From positions 4,619,001 to 4,683,000 of the forward strand of contig NZ_CP028922.1 in the NCBI RefSeq assembly GCF_003060825.1: a stretch of 64,000 nt of DNA, given 5' to 3'. The DNA is from Paenibacillus sp. CAA11. Its GTDB lineage: Bacteria; Bacillota; Bacilli; Paenibacillales; Paenibacillaceae. Positions 52,896 to 62,090 of the stretch are shown here, one piece after another (the stretch's first letter is position 1; the number at the start of each line of letters is the position of its first letter). The notes under the pieces are model-generated. The model saw only the letters and a list, made by a program, of their open reading frames with translations, searched no databases and was not told where the DNA came from. The position numbers and the translations under genes were made by a program.

Positions 52896-55800
52896 ATGAA
52901 AAAAAGCTTAGCAGTTCTAACCATTTCCTCTCTCCTGTTCTCCACCCAGGCGGGATGGGACGGACAGGTTCATGCTGAAGGGACGCCGCTCCTTAAGAGT
53001 CCCACTCAAGAAACGCAGTGGTACAGCAGCGGTAAATCCCCACAGCAGGAGCCGGAAAATATAGTCGGTTTCTATAATGATCCCACTATTGGACATTCCG
53101 TTTCCGCCTTACAGTTTGATCTCAGGAATGTCACCTCTCCTGTGAGTAAGGCTATTCTGCGTATTAGAGTAACAACCGTCGATAACAACAACGGGATCAC
53201 ACCAACCGTAGCCGTCGTAGGCTCCACGGACGACAACTGGGATGATAATGACATGATGCCTCCAATTAACGATACCGACCAGGAAATTATATCCCCGGTT
53301 CCCGTCACCCTGGGCACTATGGATCAGCCATGGATGGAGTTCGATGTGACGAACTTTATTAATGACCAGCTTGGTAGCGATAAAATTGTAACCCTAGTTC
53401 TTAAAGGGGAAGAGGTCACGCCGGGAGTAGACTTCTACTACATGACTAGCAGTTACACGTTTACTCCCAATCCGCCTCAGCTCGAGCTTCAGCTGGCACC
53501 ACCGGCCCCGCCAACTCCGGCGCACGCACCTACCGTGACTCCGGCAACTACGAATGAAGACCTGAAGAATACCTCCGGGCTTGTGGTTACGCCTGCCGAT
53601 GCGGACGGAACAGCGGTACAATATTACAAAATCTCCGAGATTCAGGGAGGCCGGGTCTACTTGCTTAATGGTACAGAAGTAACCGACGGCATGTTCATTC
53701 CTGCTAGCGAAGGCACGCAAGGATTGAAATTTCTGCCAAGTCCGGACGCCAATTCGGAGAGCGGAGACATCTTCTCCTTCAATGTGCGCGCAGCCAAGGA
53801 CCAGAACGGAACCGGTCTAAGTGATCCGGCGCAGGCTGTCATCACAGTTCAAGCCGTCAATGACAACCCGATCGCTGTGAATGACACGCTCCCTGACATG
53901 GAAGAGGACACCGCGCCAAGGCTGATCCCTTTCTCTAAGCTGCTTGAGAACGATAAGGCAGGGCCAGCGAATGAATCCGGCCAGCAGCTGACCGTTACTC
54001 CGCTGCCGAACACTGCCCAAGGCGGTACGATCACCGTTCAAGGTTCAGGCGTCCTATTCACCCCGACGCCGAACTATAACGGTCCAGCTGGATTCCAGTA
54101 CAAGCTGAAGGATGACGGCATACCAGAATCAGCAGAGCAGACCGCTCAGGTTAGTTGGAGCATTACCTCCGTAGCCGATGCCCCAACCATTACGAATGCC
54201 TTTACTGCCGAGGACACGAAGACAGGCAGCGGGCTGAAGATCTCGCCGAGCCCTTATGATGGGACAGACGTGCAGTACTTCAAGATTGGCGAAATCAAGG
54301 GCGGTACACTGCTGGATAACTCAGAGACCTATGAGCTCAAGCAGGGAAACTTCATCAGCCGTGCTGACGGTGACGCCGGACTGAAATTCAAACCTTCCAA
54401 GGATGCCAACAGTCCTGCAGGTGACACGTTCTCGGTGGAGGTGCAGGCTTCACTCGATCATCAAGGCACCGGGCTGAGCGCTCCGGTCATCGGCTACATC
54501 ACGGTAAGTGAGGTCAATGATCCTCCGGTAGCCCAGGATGACAACTTGGGCAACCTTGCAGAGGGTTCTCCCCAGCAGTCTATTCCGGTGGAGAAGCTGC
54601 TTGAGAACGATAATACCGGTGCGGACAATGAACAAGGAGAGAAGCTGACCGTTGTTAGCGTCAGCAATCCCGTTGGGGGAAATGCTGTGCTGGATGAGAG
54701 CAAGACACACGTCCTGTTCACACCAGGCCCGAATTTCCGGGGAACTGCAAGCTTCAAATATACAATTACAGATGACGGAACTACCAATGGTATAGTTACG
54801 CCAGAGACAGCTACAGCCACAGCCAGCTATACCATTCAAGGGCGTGCCGATCTGCCCGTCATAACCCCTGCCTCAACCGATGAAGACACTATGACTTCAA
54901 GCGGTCTGGAGATTACTCCTACGAATGCGGGAGGCTCAACAACAAATTACTTCAAGATTACCGACATTCAAGGCGGAACGCTTTATCAGCATAACGGAAC
55001 TACCATGATTCATAATGGGGACTACATCACCATCGCCGAGGGCATGTCCGGATTACGCTTTATGCCGAGTCCTGATGCTCATGGCAGCAGCGGCTTCGGG
55101 TTCACTGTGCAGGCTGCCCCAAGCGAGGACAATGAAGCTCTGTTAAGTGATTCTGTGCCTGTGAACATTGAGGTTAACGAAGTGAATGATGCGCCGGTTG
55201 CTCAAGATGACTCGCTGCCGTCCATTCCTAGAGGATCACAGAAGTTCACTATTCCTGCTTCCAAGTTATTGGCTAACGATATCGCAGGCCCTGTTGATGA
55301 ACAAAGCAAGCAGAACTTAAGTATTGTCAGCTTAGGTGTTGCCGTAGGCGGTACAGCCAGCCTTGTGAATGGGGATATTGAGTTTGAGCCTGCTCCCGAT
55401 TTTACGGGGACGGCGAAGTTCACCTATACCGTGAGTGACGGTATAGATACCGGTTCTGCCGAAGTCAGCTTTGACATTACGGCTCTGCCGCCAAGCTTGA
55501 CTCTCCAAGGGGAACTTGAAATGTACCTGCTGCAGGGACAAGCTTACCAGGAACCGGGATATTCCGCTTCGGGTGATACAGACGGAGACATTACAGGTGA
55601 TGTAGCCGTTAATGGAATGGTAGATTCCAATACACTGGGTACTTACCAGCTGCATTACAATGTATCCGACTCGGCAAACGTGCCGGCAGCCGAACAGATC
55701 CGGACCGTCCATGTGGTCTCTGATGAATTAACTGCATTATCCGCCAGGATAGACGGTCTAACACCTGCCTTCCAGCCGGAACAGGAGGCTTATAAGCTGC

Positions 55801-57590
55801 AAGTGGCAAATCAGGTGGCTACACTGAACCTGACCGCACAGCTGGAGGACCCTACTGCAACCCTAACCGTCAACGGTGCGAGTGCAGAGTCCGGAGCCGA
55901 GAAGCCGATTACCTTGAAGGAAGGCAAAAATGACATTACCCTAGTGGTTACTGCCCGCGGCGGAGCAACCAAGACCTACACTGTAGAGGTTACCCGCGAT
56001 GCGACGCCATCCGTGCCACCTGTGGAGAACAATGGCGGAACGAACGGAGACAGCAACGGCGGCGATTCTGGCAGCGGCGGCTCCGGCAACGGCGGCTCCG
56101 GCAACGGCGGCTCCGGCAACGGCGGCTCCGGCAACGGCGGCTCCGGCAGCGCTGATTCCAGCAGTGGTGGCAACAGCAGCAGCGGAGCAAGTACTGGCAG
56201 CACAAGCACCACTACAGACAGCACGGCCTCTACAGGAGCTTCCCAGACCCGTCAGGCTAAAGTGGTCACAAGCTCTGCGAACAGTCAGGTCGTACAGGTC
56301 CCTATTACCCGGATGGTGGAATCCGGGGGCAAGACGATAGATAGCGTGACCCTGAACAGCGCCAAGGTTGATGAAATATTGGCCAAAGCAGCAGCTGGCA
56401 GTGTAAAAGCCGCCCAAATCGTCATTGATGACCTCCCGGATCAGCCTGCCGACGAGGTAAAGGTCGGCATCGCCCACGACTCGCTGCTCAAGCTGCAGAA
56501 AGCACAGCTGGGGCTAGTCATCGAAGCAAGCGGCGCCAGAGTGACCCTGCCAGCAGACTCCCTGAGCGGCCTAACCGGCAGCAACCAGGATCTGTACTTC
56601 CGGGTCGTGCCGATCCGCAAGGCAGATGAGACCCGCCAGGTTGAGGAACGCGTCCTGGATACCAAAGAACTGAAGGACTACGCGCAGGGCAGTCATGTTC
56701 AAGCGGTAGGACAACCCATGACGATTGAGACGAACTATGCGAATCAGAAGACCAAGGTCATGTTCCCGTTAACCGGAGTGAACCTGCCGTCTGACCCGCA
56801 GGAGCGCCAGCAATTCCTGAGCGGTCTTGGCGTCTTCATTGAGCACAGCGACGGAGAGAAAGAGGTTGAGCAGGGCGACATCGTGTACGATGCAGAAGGG
56901 ACCCCTGTCGGCATTGAAATCGAGGTGCAGAAGTTCAGTACCTTCACGATCATTTCAACCGAGAGCAGCCTTAAAACCTACCTGCACTACATCTCTGGCT
57001 ATCCAGACGGCACCTTCCGCCCTTCCGCGGAAGTTACCCGGGCTGAGATGGCAGCACTGATCTCCCGCCAGCTGGCAGATAGTCAGGCGGCTTCGGCAGG
57101 AAGCTACTCGGACGTTGCACAGTCCCACTGGGCGGCCAAGGCCATCCTGCAGCTGACAGCCGCAGGCATCCTGACCGGGGACGGCAGCGGACACTTCCGT
57201 CCCGATGCTTCGCTTACCCGCGCCGAGATGGCGGTCATTGCCGCCAAGCTGAAGAACCTGAAGCTTGACGGCAGTGGGGCGGCGTCCGCTGCGGAAGGAC
57301 AGAGCAGCTGGGCAGCCTCCGCCATCGCCGCCGTGCAAAGCGCGGGGCTGATGGTTGGCTTCCCGGATGGCTCCTTCCATCCGAATGACACGCTCACCCG
57401 CGCAGAGGCGGTAGCGGTGCTGAACCGGCTGTTCGACCGGCCTGCGCTGAAAATCGAAGCTAAGCAGGCCTGGCCGGATGTGAAGCCATCCTACTGGGCG
57501 GCTTCCGCTATCGAATCAGCTTCCCGGGATTTACAAGTTAATGCGGATAGAAGCATCACCGCAGCAGATTCGGACAAGCAAGGCAAATAA
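52896..57590 (+). CDS. Giant SLH-anchored surface protein with cadherin-like repeats
   Basis: A 1564-residue exported wall protein. In order: a signal peptide (1-28), a DNRLRE-type domain (about 30-200: LKSPTQETQWYSSGKSPQQE, VSALQFDLRNV), three ~220-residue tandem units, each an A module (TNEDxxxSSGLxITP...YFKIxxIQGGTLY...GLxFxPSPDA) plus a cadherin-like B module (VNDAPVAQDDSLP...IPxxKLLxND), an Ig-like domain with DUF5011 features (about 868-948), a cadherin-like beta-sandwich (about 950-1025), a Gly/Ser/Asn linker (about 1045-1105), a stalk, and three SLH domains (from about 1362; e.g. ISGYPDGTFRPSAEVTRAEM). SLH domains bind pyruvylated wall polymer. It is probably an adhesin or matrix protein. 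GAAAGGGG precedes the ATG. Confidence 0.93.
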   Translation: MKKSLAVLTISSLLFSTQAGWDGQVHAEGTPLLKSPTQETQWYSSGKSPQQEPENIVGFYNDPTIGHSVSALQFDLRNVTSPVSKAILRIRVTTVDNNNGITPTVAVVGSTDDNWDDNDMMPPINDTDQEIISPVPVTLGTMDQPWMEFDVTNFINDQLGSDKIVTLVLKGEEVTPGVDFYYMTSSYTFTPNPPQLELQLAPPAPPTPAHAPTVTPATTNEDLKNTSGLVVTPADADGTAVQYYKISEIQGGRVYLLNGTEVTDGMFIPASEGTQGLKFLPSPDANSESGDIFSFNVRAAKDQNGTGLSDPAQAVITVQAVNDNPIAVNDTLPDMEEDTAPRLIPFSKLLENDKAGPANESGQQLTVTPLPNTAQGGTITVQGSGVLFTPTPNYNGPAGFQYKLKDDGIPESAEQTAQVSWSITSVADAPTITNAFTAEDTKTGSGLKISPSPYDGTDVQYFKIGEIKGGTLLDNSETYELKQGNFISRADGDAGLKFKPSKDANSPAGDTFSVEVQASLDHQGTGLSAPVIGYITVSEVNDPPVAQDDNLGNLAEGSPQQSIPVEKLLENDNTGADNEQGEKLTVVSVSNPVGGNAVLDESKTHVLFTPGPNFRGTASFKYTITDDGTTNGIVTPETATATASYTIQGRADLPVITPASTDEDTMTSSGLEITPTNAGGSTTNYFKITDIQGGTLYQHNGTTMIHNGDYITIAEGMSGLRFMPSPDAHGSSGFGFTVQAAPSEDNEALLSDSVPVNIEVNEVNDAPVAQDDSLPSIPRGSQKFTIPASKLLANDIAGPVDEQSKQNLSIVSLGVAVGGTASLVNGDIEFEPAPDFTGTAKFTYTVSDGIDTGSAEVSFDITALPPSLTLQGELEMYLLQGQAYQEPGYSASGDTDGDITGDVAVNGMVDSNTLGTYQLHYNVSDSANVPAAEQIRTVHVVSDELTALSARIDGLTPAFQPEQEAYKLQVANQVATLNLTAQLEDPTATLTVNGASAESGAEKPITLKEGKNDITLVVTARGGATKTYTVEVTRDATPSVPPVENNGGTNGDSNGGDSGSGGSGNGGSGNGGSGNGGSGNGGSGSADSSSGGNSSSGASTGSTSTTTDSTASTGASQTRQAKVVTSSANSQVVQVPITRMVESGGKTIDSVTLNSAKVDEILAKAAAGSVKAAQIVIDDLPDQPADEVKVGIAHDSLLKLQKAQLGLVIEASGARVTLPADSLSGLTGSNQDLYFRVVPIRKADETRQVEERVLDTKELKDYAQGSHVQAVGQPMTIETNYANQKTKVMFPLTGVNLPSDPQERQQFLSGLGVFIEHSDGEKEVEQGDIVYDAEGTPVGIEIEVQKFSTFTIISTESSLKTYLHYISGYPDGTFRPSAEVTRAEMAALISRQLADSQAASAGSYSDVAQSHWAAKAILQLTAAGILTGDGSGHFRPDASLTRAEMAVIAAKLKNLKLDGSGAASAAEGQSSWAASAIAAVQSAGLMVGFPDGSFHPNDTLTRAEAVAVLNRLFDRPALKIEAKQAWPDVKPSYWAASAIESASRDLQVNADRSITAADSDKQGK
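56070..56144 (+). repeat. 15-bp tandem repeat coding for the Gly-Ser linker
   Basis: Five in-frame copies of GGCAACGGCGGCTCC (first copy GGCAGC..., a degenerate sixth follows) encode repeats of GNGGS. The near identity of the copies marks it as a slippage-prone, length-variable tract within the adhesin gene. Confidence 0.9.
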
Positions 57591-57655
57591 CAGGCGAATG
57601 AGCTGCCGCATGTAATCCATTCAATTGCGGGGAACCGCTGAATCTATGTAAATAT

Positions 57656-57718
57656 AAAGAGACTGTCCCCGTAGTAGAGAGAACAACCTACTACTACCTG
57701 GGAACAGTCTCTTTTTTT
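57656..57718. terminator. Bidirectional terminator between adhesin and ribokinase genes
   Basis: AAAGAGACTGT (57656-57666) pairs with ACAGTCTCTTT, with inner arms GTAGTAG and CTACTAC and a T run after the right arm. It serves the convergent adhesin and kinase genes. Confidence 0.85.
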
Positions 57719-57732
57719 CGATCATTACATGC

Positions 57733-58656
57733 TTAATTAGATGCTACCGCAATATACTCTTGAACCTCTTTCAAAGTTGGGATGGCATCCTGACCCCCGG
57801 TCCGCGACACCTTAATTCCTGCAGCCACGCTCGCGAATTTCGCGGCCTCTACGAGATTGTTAGTGTCCAGAAGCGCACAAGCAATCGCTCCCGCAAAGCA
57901 GTCACCCGCTCCCACTGTATCTACAGCTTTTACTTTAATGGAGTCGATCCAGTTCACTTCTTCATTCTGATAAACCAGGCTTCCGTTCTCGGCCATCTTG
58001 ACAATAACATCGGGAATACCGAGCGATCTCAGCTTCTTCGCAGCCTCAAGCGCCGTTTCTCTGTCCGTTACCTCAATACCAGTGATCCGTTCGGTCTCCT
58101 GCTTGTTCGGCAGGATCAGGTCGGCGTACTGGAATACTTCTTCGAAGATGCCCTCTGCCGGAGCCGGGTCCAGAATCACATACATGCCTTTGGCCTTAGC
58201 GGCTTTGGCGGCTGCCAGAATGGACTCCCGGCTGGTCTCCATTTGAATCAGCAGAATCTTGGCTTCGATCTGCTCAAAGACCCGGTTGATGTCGGCCTCC
58301 GTAATCTTATCGTTCGCACCTTTGGTGCCTGCCATCGTATTCTCGCCCGTGTTGTCGATCAAACATACAAAGGTGCCCGATCCTTCTCCCTCAATCTCGA
58401 GCATATGAGCCGTATCTACACTCTTGAATATCAGGTTATCCAACAGCTGCGTACCCGCGCTGTCCTTCCCCACAGCACCGACCAGGCATGTGCTCTTCCC
58501 AAGGCTGGCTACCGTTACGGCCTGGTTAGCCCCTTTGCCCCCTGGAGTCATCTTAATAGAATTACAGAATACCGTATCCCCGTATTCCGGATAGTTTGGC
58601 ACATCTACAATAACATCCATATTAATGCTTCCAACCACAACGATGTCATATTTCAT
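57733..58656 (-). CDS. rbsK: Ribokinase-family (PfkB) sugar kinase
   Basis: A 307-residue ATP-dependent sugar kinase. It has the N-terminal signature GSINMDVIVDVP, the substrate-binding GGKGANQAV, PNKQE, and the catalytic VDTVGAGDCFAGAIACAL with the base aspartate. It is closest in look to ribokinase; with an AlsE/Rpe-like epimerase next door the substrate could also be another pentose or ketohexose. ATAGGAGG precedes the ATG. It is last in the LacI-epimerase-kinase row, with gaps of 12 and 19 bp, so the three are one transcript. Confidence 0.9.
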   Translation of the reverse strand: MKYDIVVVGSINMDVIVDVPNYPEYGDTVFCNSIKMTPGGKGANQAVTVASLGKSTCLVGAVGKDSAGTQLLDNLIFKSVDTAHMLEIEGEGSGTFVCLIDNTGENTMAGTKGANDKITEADINRVFEQIEAKILLIQMETSRESILAAAKAAKAKGMYVILDPAPAEGIFEEVFQYADLILPNKQETERITGIEVTDRETALEAAKKLRSLGIPDVIVKMAENGSLVYQNEEVNWIDSIKVKAVDTVGAGDCFAGAIACALLDTNNLVEAAKFASVAAGIKVSRTGGQDAIPTLKEVQEYIAVASN

Positions 58657-58668
58657 GATAGTTACCTC

Positions 58669-59331
58669 CTATGCGTTAAAAAGTTTTCTGGTTTCAGCGA
58701 CATTATCCTTGAGAGAACGGGCGCTGTTGAAGACCGCGCTGGTTCCCAGTACATACATGGAGGCTCCATGTTCCTTGCAGGTTGGAATCGTAGCTGCCCC
58801 GATATTTCCGTCTACTTGAATCTCTATATCTCTTCCGTAGCCTTTAACCTTATCTGCGATCTGTGCAATTTTGTCATACATAAGCGGAATGAATTTCTGT
58901 CCGGCAAAGCCAGGATTAACAGTCATCACCACGATGTAATCGACGATATCATACACATAGTCTAGTGCGTCGGGCGGGGTTGCCGGATTCAGTGCTACTC
59001 CGGCCTTCAGCCCGCGGTTCTTAATCCTCATCAATGTGCTCTGAAGGTGATCTGTGGCCTCCTGATGCACCGAGATCATATCTGCTCCCGCATCGGCGAA
59101 CAGATCGATATGCCGCTCAGGCTCTTTAACCATCAAATGAGCATCCAGCGGCTTGTTCGTGATCCTCCGCACCGCCTTAACCAGGTCCGGTCCTAATGTA
59201 AAGTTTGGAACGAACTGTCCGTCCATAATATCCAAGTGGTAAAAGTCCACACCCGCCTCATCCAGCTCCCGAATATTTTGCTCGAGATTCACCAGATCGG
59301 CGCACATCAATGAGGGCCCTAATTTATGCAT
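58669..59331 (-). CDS. Ribulose-phosphate 3-epimerase family protein (AlsE-like)
   Basis: A 220-residue TIM-barrel epimerase that interconverts ketose phosphates at C3. Metal-site residues are visible in FYHLDIMDG (His/Asp), LDAHLMV (His) and IQVDGN (Asp). The starting phrase GPSLMCADL, the HLMVKEPE segment and VMTVNPGFAGQKFIPLMYDK resemble allulose-6-phosphate epimerase AlsE more than the housekeeping Rpe, which supports a peripheral sugar pathway. GGACGGAGG precedes the ATG. Confidence 0.88.
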   Translation of the reverse strand: MHKLGPSLMCADLVNLEQNIRELDEAGVDFYHLDIMDGQFVPNFTLGPDLVKAVRRITNKPLDAHLMVKEPERHIDLFADAGADMISVHQEATDHLQSTLMRIKNRGLKAGVALNPATPPDALDYVYDIVDYIVVMTVNPGFAGQKFIPLMYDKIAQIADKVKGYGRDIEIQVDGNIGAATIPTCKEHGASMYVLGTSAVFNSARSLKDNVAETRKLFNA

Positions 59332-59350
59332 TGTATTTCTTCCTCCGTCC

Positions 59351-60343
59351 TTATTGTGAAGAGTTGCGGATCAAGAGCCGGGGTTCTAAATTATATTTTT
59401 GGGGTTCAAGATCCTTGTTCTGAATTAGCCGCAGGAGTTCATCTACAGCAATTCTTCCAATCTCGTCCTTACGCTGATCAATCGTAGATAACGAAGGCAG
59501 CATATAGGATGAGAATCCGATGTTGTCATAGCCGACAACCTTAACGTCCTGCGGCACATTTCTTCCAAACTCGCTGCAAGCGCGGATAGCCCCGATCGCC
59601 ATGGCATCATTCGAGCTGAAGATACTGTCAAACCGCCCTCCTGCTTCAAGCTTGGACTTAACGGCCTGATACCCGCTCTCCATGCCAAAATCACCATAAA
59701 CCGTGTCGGTCTGTATCCGATGACTCGATTCGCTGACAGCCTGTTCAAAACCGGACAGGCGATCCTTCGCGCTCTGTTCGTCTTTGGGTCCGGAAATAAA
59801 CAGTATATTAGCGCATCCTTGGTCCTCGATCAGATGCTGTACTGCCAGCTTGGCCCCCTGCTTATGATCGACGGTCACCGCCGAGAAGGGATGCTCGAAG
59901 TTGGCACGGTCAATCGTAATCGTCTTGATCCCCCGCTCCTCCAGCATCGCCAAATCCTCGGCATTTACGTGCAAGGAGTTAATGATGGCTCCGCAAACAT
60001 AATGGTCCACCATAGAATCAAGATAATACTTCACCTTGGCACGTTCATCATCACTGTTGCACAAGTAAAGATTGTATCCCTTTTCATTCGCCGCCGCCTC
60101 GATCTCCTTCACTAGCTCAGGAAAAAATGGATTGCTGATCGTCGGCACTAGCAGCGCAATCAGATCGGAATTTCGCTTTGACAAGCTTTTTGCAATCGAA
60201 TTCGGTTTATAATTCAGCTTCTTAATCACATTATTGACGCGATCAATCGTCTCAGGGCTGGCTTCGCCCTTCTTGTTAATGATTCTTGATACGGTTGCGA
60301 CAGATACGCCAGCTTCCCTGGCAACATCGCGAATTGTAACCAT
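59351..60343 (-). CDS. LacI family transcriptional repressor
   Basis: A 330-residue repressor with the N-terminal helix-turn-helix (TIRDVAREAGVSVATVSRII, residues 3-22), the hinge helix (PNSIAKSL) and a periplasmic-binding-protein-like sugar domain. Two perfect 12-bp palindromes GTAACCGGTTAC flank the divergent promoters (60365 and 60472), one for its own operon and one for the transporter, so it should control both. The effector is probably the sugar or its phosphate. Confidence 0.94.
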   Translation of the reverse strand: MVTIRDVAREAGVSVATVSRIINKKGEASPETIDRVNNVIKKLNYKPNSIAKSLSKRNSDLIALLVPTISNPFFPELVKEIEAAANEKGYNLYLCNSDDERAKVKYYLDSMVDHYVCGAIINSLHVNAEDLAMLEERGIKTITIDRANFEHPFSAVTVDHKQGAKLAVQHLIEDQGCANILFISGPKDEQSAKDRLSGFEQAVSESSHRIQTDTVYGDFGMESGYQAVKSKLEAGGRFDSIFSSNDAMAIGAIRACSEFGRNVPQDVKVVGYDNIGFSSYMLPSLSTIDQRKDEIGRIAVDELLRLIQNKDLEPQKYNLEPRLLIRNSSQ

Positions 60344-60364
60344 AAATCAAATCTCCCTTTTTAC

Positions 60365-60376
60365 GTAACCGGTTAC
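60365..60376. promoter_or_regulatory. LacI operator 1 (own operon)
   Basis: GTAACCGGTTAC is a perfect 12-bp palindrome with the central CG typical of LacI-family sites, 22 bp before the repressor start codon. Confidence 0.85.
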
Positions 60377-60425
60377 TTCAAGTTTTAACACTCCATTTTT
60401 AACCTGTCAACTCTTAAAAATTAAA

Positions 60426-60454
60426 TTGCATTTTAAAAATCACTCTGCTATATT
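60426..60454 (+). promoter_or_regulatory. Sigma-A promoter of the PTS IIC gene
   Basis: TTGCAT (60426-60431), a 17-bp spacer and TATATT (60449-60454). The start would fall near 60461, just before operator 2, so a bound LacI protein would block initiation or early elongation. Confidence 0.7.
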
Positions 60455-60471
60455 AAAATCACCCTAATGAC

Positions 60472-60483
60472 GTAACCGGTTAC
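60472..60483. promoter_or_regulatory. LacI operator 2 (transporter gene)
   Basis: The same perfect palindrome GTAACCGGTTAC as at 60365, 107 bp away, just downstream of the transporter promoter. Two identical sites at this distance could allow looping. Confidence 0.85.
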
Positions 60484-60523
60484 GCAAACGCATACAGTAA
60501 ACGCAACCATGAGGAGGTTCCAT

Positions 60524-61969
60524 ATGTTTATTGATAAGATAAACGGAGCTTTTAACTTTTTTATTGGCCTAGGCGGACCCGCCATGATGTTCATTATCAT
60601 TACAGTTCTATCGTTAATTGTTGGCGTTTCCATTTCTAAATCCATAGAAGGCGGGCTGCGTATGGCCGTTGCCTTAACCGGGATGAGCTCCATTATCTCT
60701 CTGCTAACCAGCTCATTCGCGCCAGCCCTGGAGAACTTCGTAGAACAGACCGGCGTGTCCCTGTCTATTACCGACTTAGGATGGGCCCCCCTTGCCGTAA
60801 TTACCTGGGGTTCGGTTTACACACTCTACTTTGCATTTATTTGTCTGGTTGTGAATTTCTTAATGCTGATTACGAAATGGACCACCACGCTGAATGTGGA
60901 TCTGTTCAATATCTGGAATCTGTCCGTGATCGGACTGCTGACCATGTACTATTCCAATGATAATCTTGTTCTGACCACGGTCTTTATCGCCGTCATCTAT
61001 ATGTTGATGCTGATTAACGCCGATGTGCTCAAGCCAACGATTAATCAGCTCTTGAAATATGATAAAACCAATATTACAACGACCGCTCACCCATCGCTGC
61101 TCGTTGCGCCATTTGTCATGATTTTCAACAAAATTATTGATGTCTGCCTTCCATTTATCGATAAATATGACTTCAACGCTGAAGTGCTAAACAAGAAAAT
61201 CGGCTTTTGGGGCAGCAAGTTTGCTATCGGTGCTTATCTTGGCATATTTATTGGCCTGCTGGGACAGCAGCCTGCAAAGGAAATCTTCACCCTCGCCTTC
61301 GTAGGCGGTGTTGCTCTGGAGCTGTTCGGCCTTGTCGGCGGCTGGTTCGGACCTGCCATTGAGCCGCTCTCGGAAGGGATTACCAAGCAAATGAGCAAGC
61401 GCCTAAAAGGAAGAAAGCTCCTGGTTGGTATTGACTGGCCTATTCTTGCTCCCCGTGCGGAGCTCTGGGCGGTTGCCAATATTCTGGCACCGATCCTCCT
61501 TGTGATTGCCATCTTCCTGCCAGGCAACAAAGTGCTTCCGCTGGGCGGTATTATTCTGACAGTGCTAGCCCCGGCTCTACTAGTTGTCACCCGCGGACGG
61601 GTGCTGCGCATGACCATTATTGGCGTCATCCTGATTCCACTGTTCTTATGGGGCGCAACCCTGGTGGCTGAGTTTGTTACAGAGACCTCCAAAGCGATGA
61701 ACAACTTCCCGGCCGGTCTCGCGGAAGGTACATTGTTCTCCTCTGTAGACTCTGATCCGATTGAGAAAATGCTCGCCATTCTCATGGGAAGCGCCGTTAA
61801 GACGCTAGATATGAAGCTCATTCTCTATGCTGTGTTGGCTATCGTCGGTTATCTTGCCGTGTTCTTCTGGTACTTCAAGCAAATGCGTAAAGAGAATGCC
61901 AAAGAGCTTGAAGCTTCTGCAAATCTTAACGAGCCTCAAGGCGTAAGCGTAATTGAAACCTCAGTATAA
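60524..61969 (+). CDS. PTS galactitol-family EIIC component, orphan
   Basis: A 481-residue polytopic membrane protein of the EIIC-Gat (GatC, PF03611) family with about eleven hydrophobic segments. Characteristic parts are FFIGLGGPAMMFIIITVLSL, the NADVLKPTINQLLKYDKTNI loop and AFVGGVALELFGLVGGWFGP then AIEPLSEGITKQM. No EIIA or EIIB gene lies next to it, and a ribokinase-family kinase lies across the divergent promoter. It may therefore work as a facilitator, with phosphorylation done by the kinase. The start is the ATG at 60524 with GAGGAGG seven bases upstream. Confidence 0.88.
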   Translation: MFIDKINGAFNFFIGLGGPAMMFIIITVLSLIVGVSISKSIEGGLRMAVALTGMSSIISLLTSSFAPALENFVEQTGVSLSITDLGWAPLAVITWGSVYTLYFAFICLVVNFLMLITKWTTTLNVDLFNIWNLSVIGLLTMYYSNDNLVLTTVFIAVIYMLMLINADVLKPTINQLLKYDKTNITTTAHPSLLVAPFVMIFNKIIDVCLPFIDKYDFNAEVLNKKIGFWGSKFAIGAYLGIFIGLLGQQPAKEIFTLAFVGGVALELFGLVGGWFGPAIEPLSEGITKQMSKRLKGRKLLVGIDWPILAPRAELWAVANILAPILLVIAIFLPGNKVLPLGGIILTVLAPALLVVTRGRVLRMTIIGVILIPLFLWGATLVAEFVTETSKAMNNFPAGLAEGTLFSSVDSDPIEKMLAILMGSAVKTLDMKLILYAVLAIVGYLAVFFWYFKQMRKENAKELEASANLNEPQGVSVIETSV

Positions 61970-62002
61970 GAGAGAACTTATTCTTCTTATAGCATCATTC
62001 CA

Positions 62003-62032
62003 AAAACAGCCATCCGAAGTGGATGGCTGTTT
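62003..62032. terminator. Bidirectional terminator after the PTS IIC gene
   Basis: AACAGCCATCC and GGATGGCTGTT pair, with an A run to the left and TTTT to the right. It separates the transporter from the leftward methyltransferase. Confidence 0.85.
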
Positions 62033-62090
62033 TGCTGCTGCGCTCTCTGAACTATTTTAAGGACTGCAATCTGCCTATATTTCTGTTTTA

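Noticed and set aside
55941..56477. 178-residue alanine/glycine-rich minus-strand frame over the adhesin linker.
   Set aside because: Produced by the 15-bp coding repeat read backwards; no ribosome site.
57760..58965. 401-residue plus-strand frame over the kinase and epimerase genes.
   Set aside because: Both minus-strand genes are intact with strong family motifs and ribosome sites; the antisense protein resembles nothing and has no start signal.
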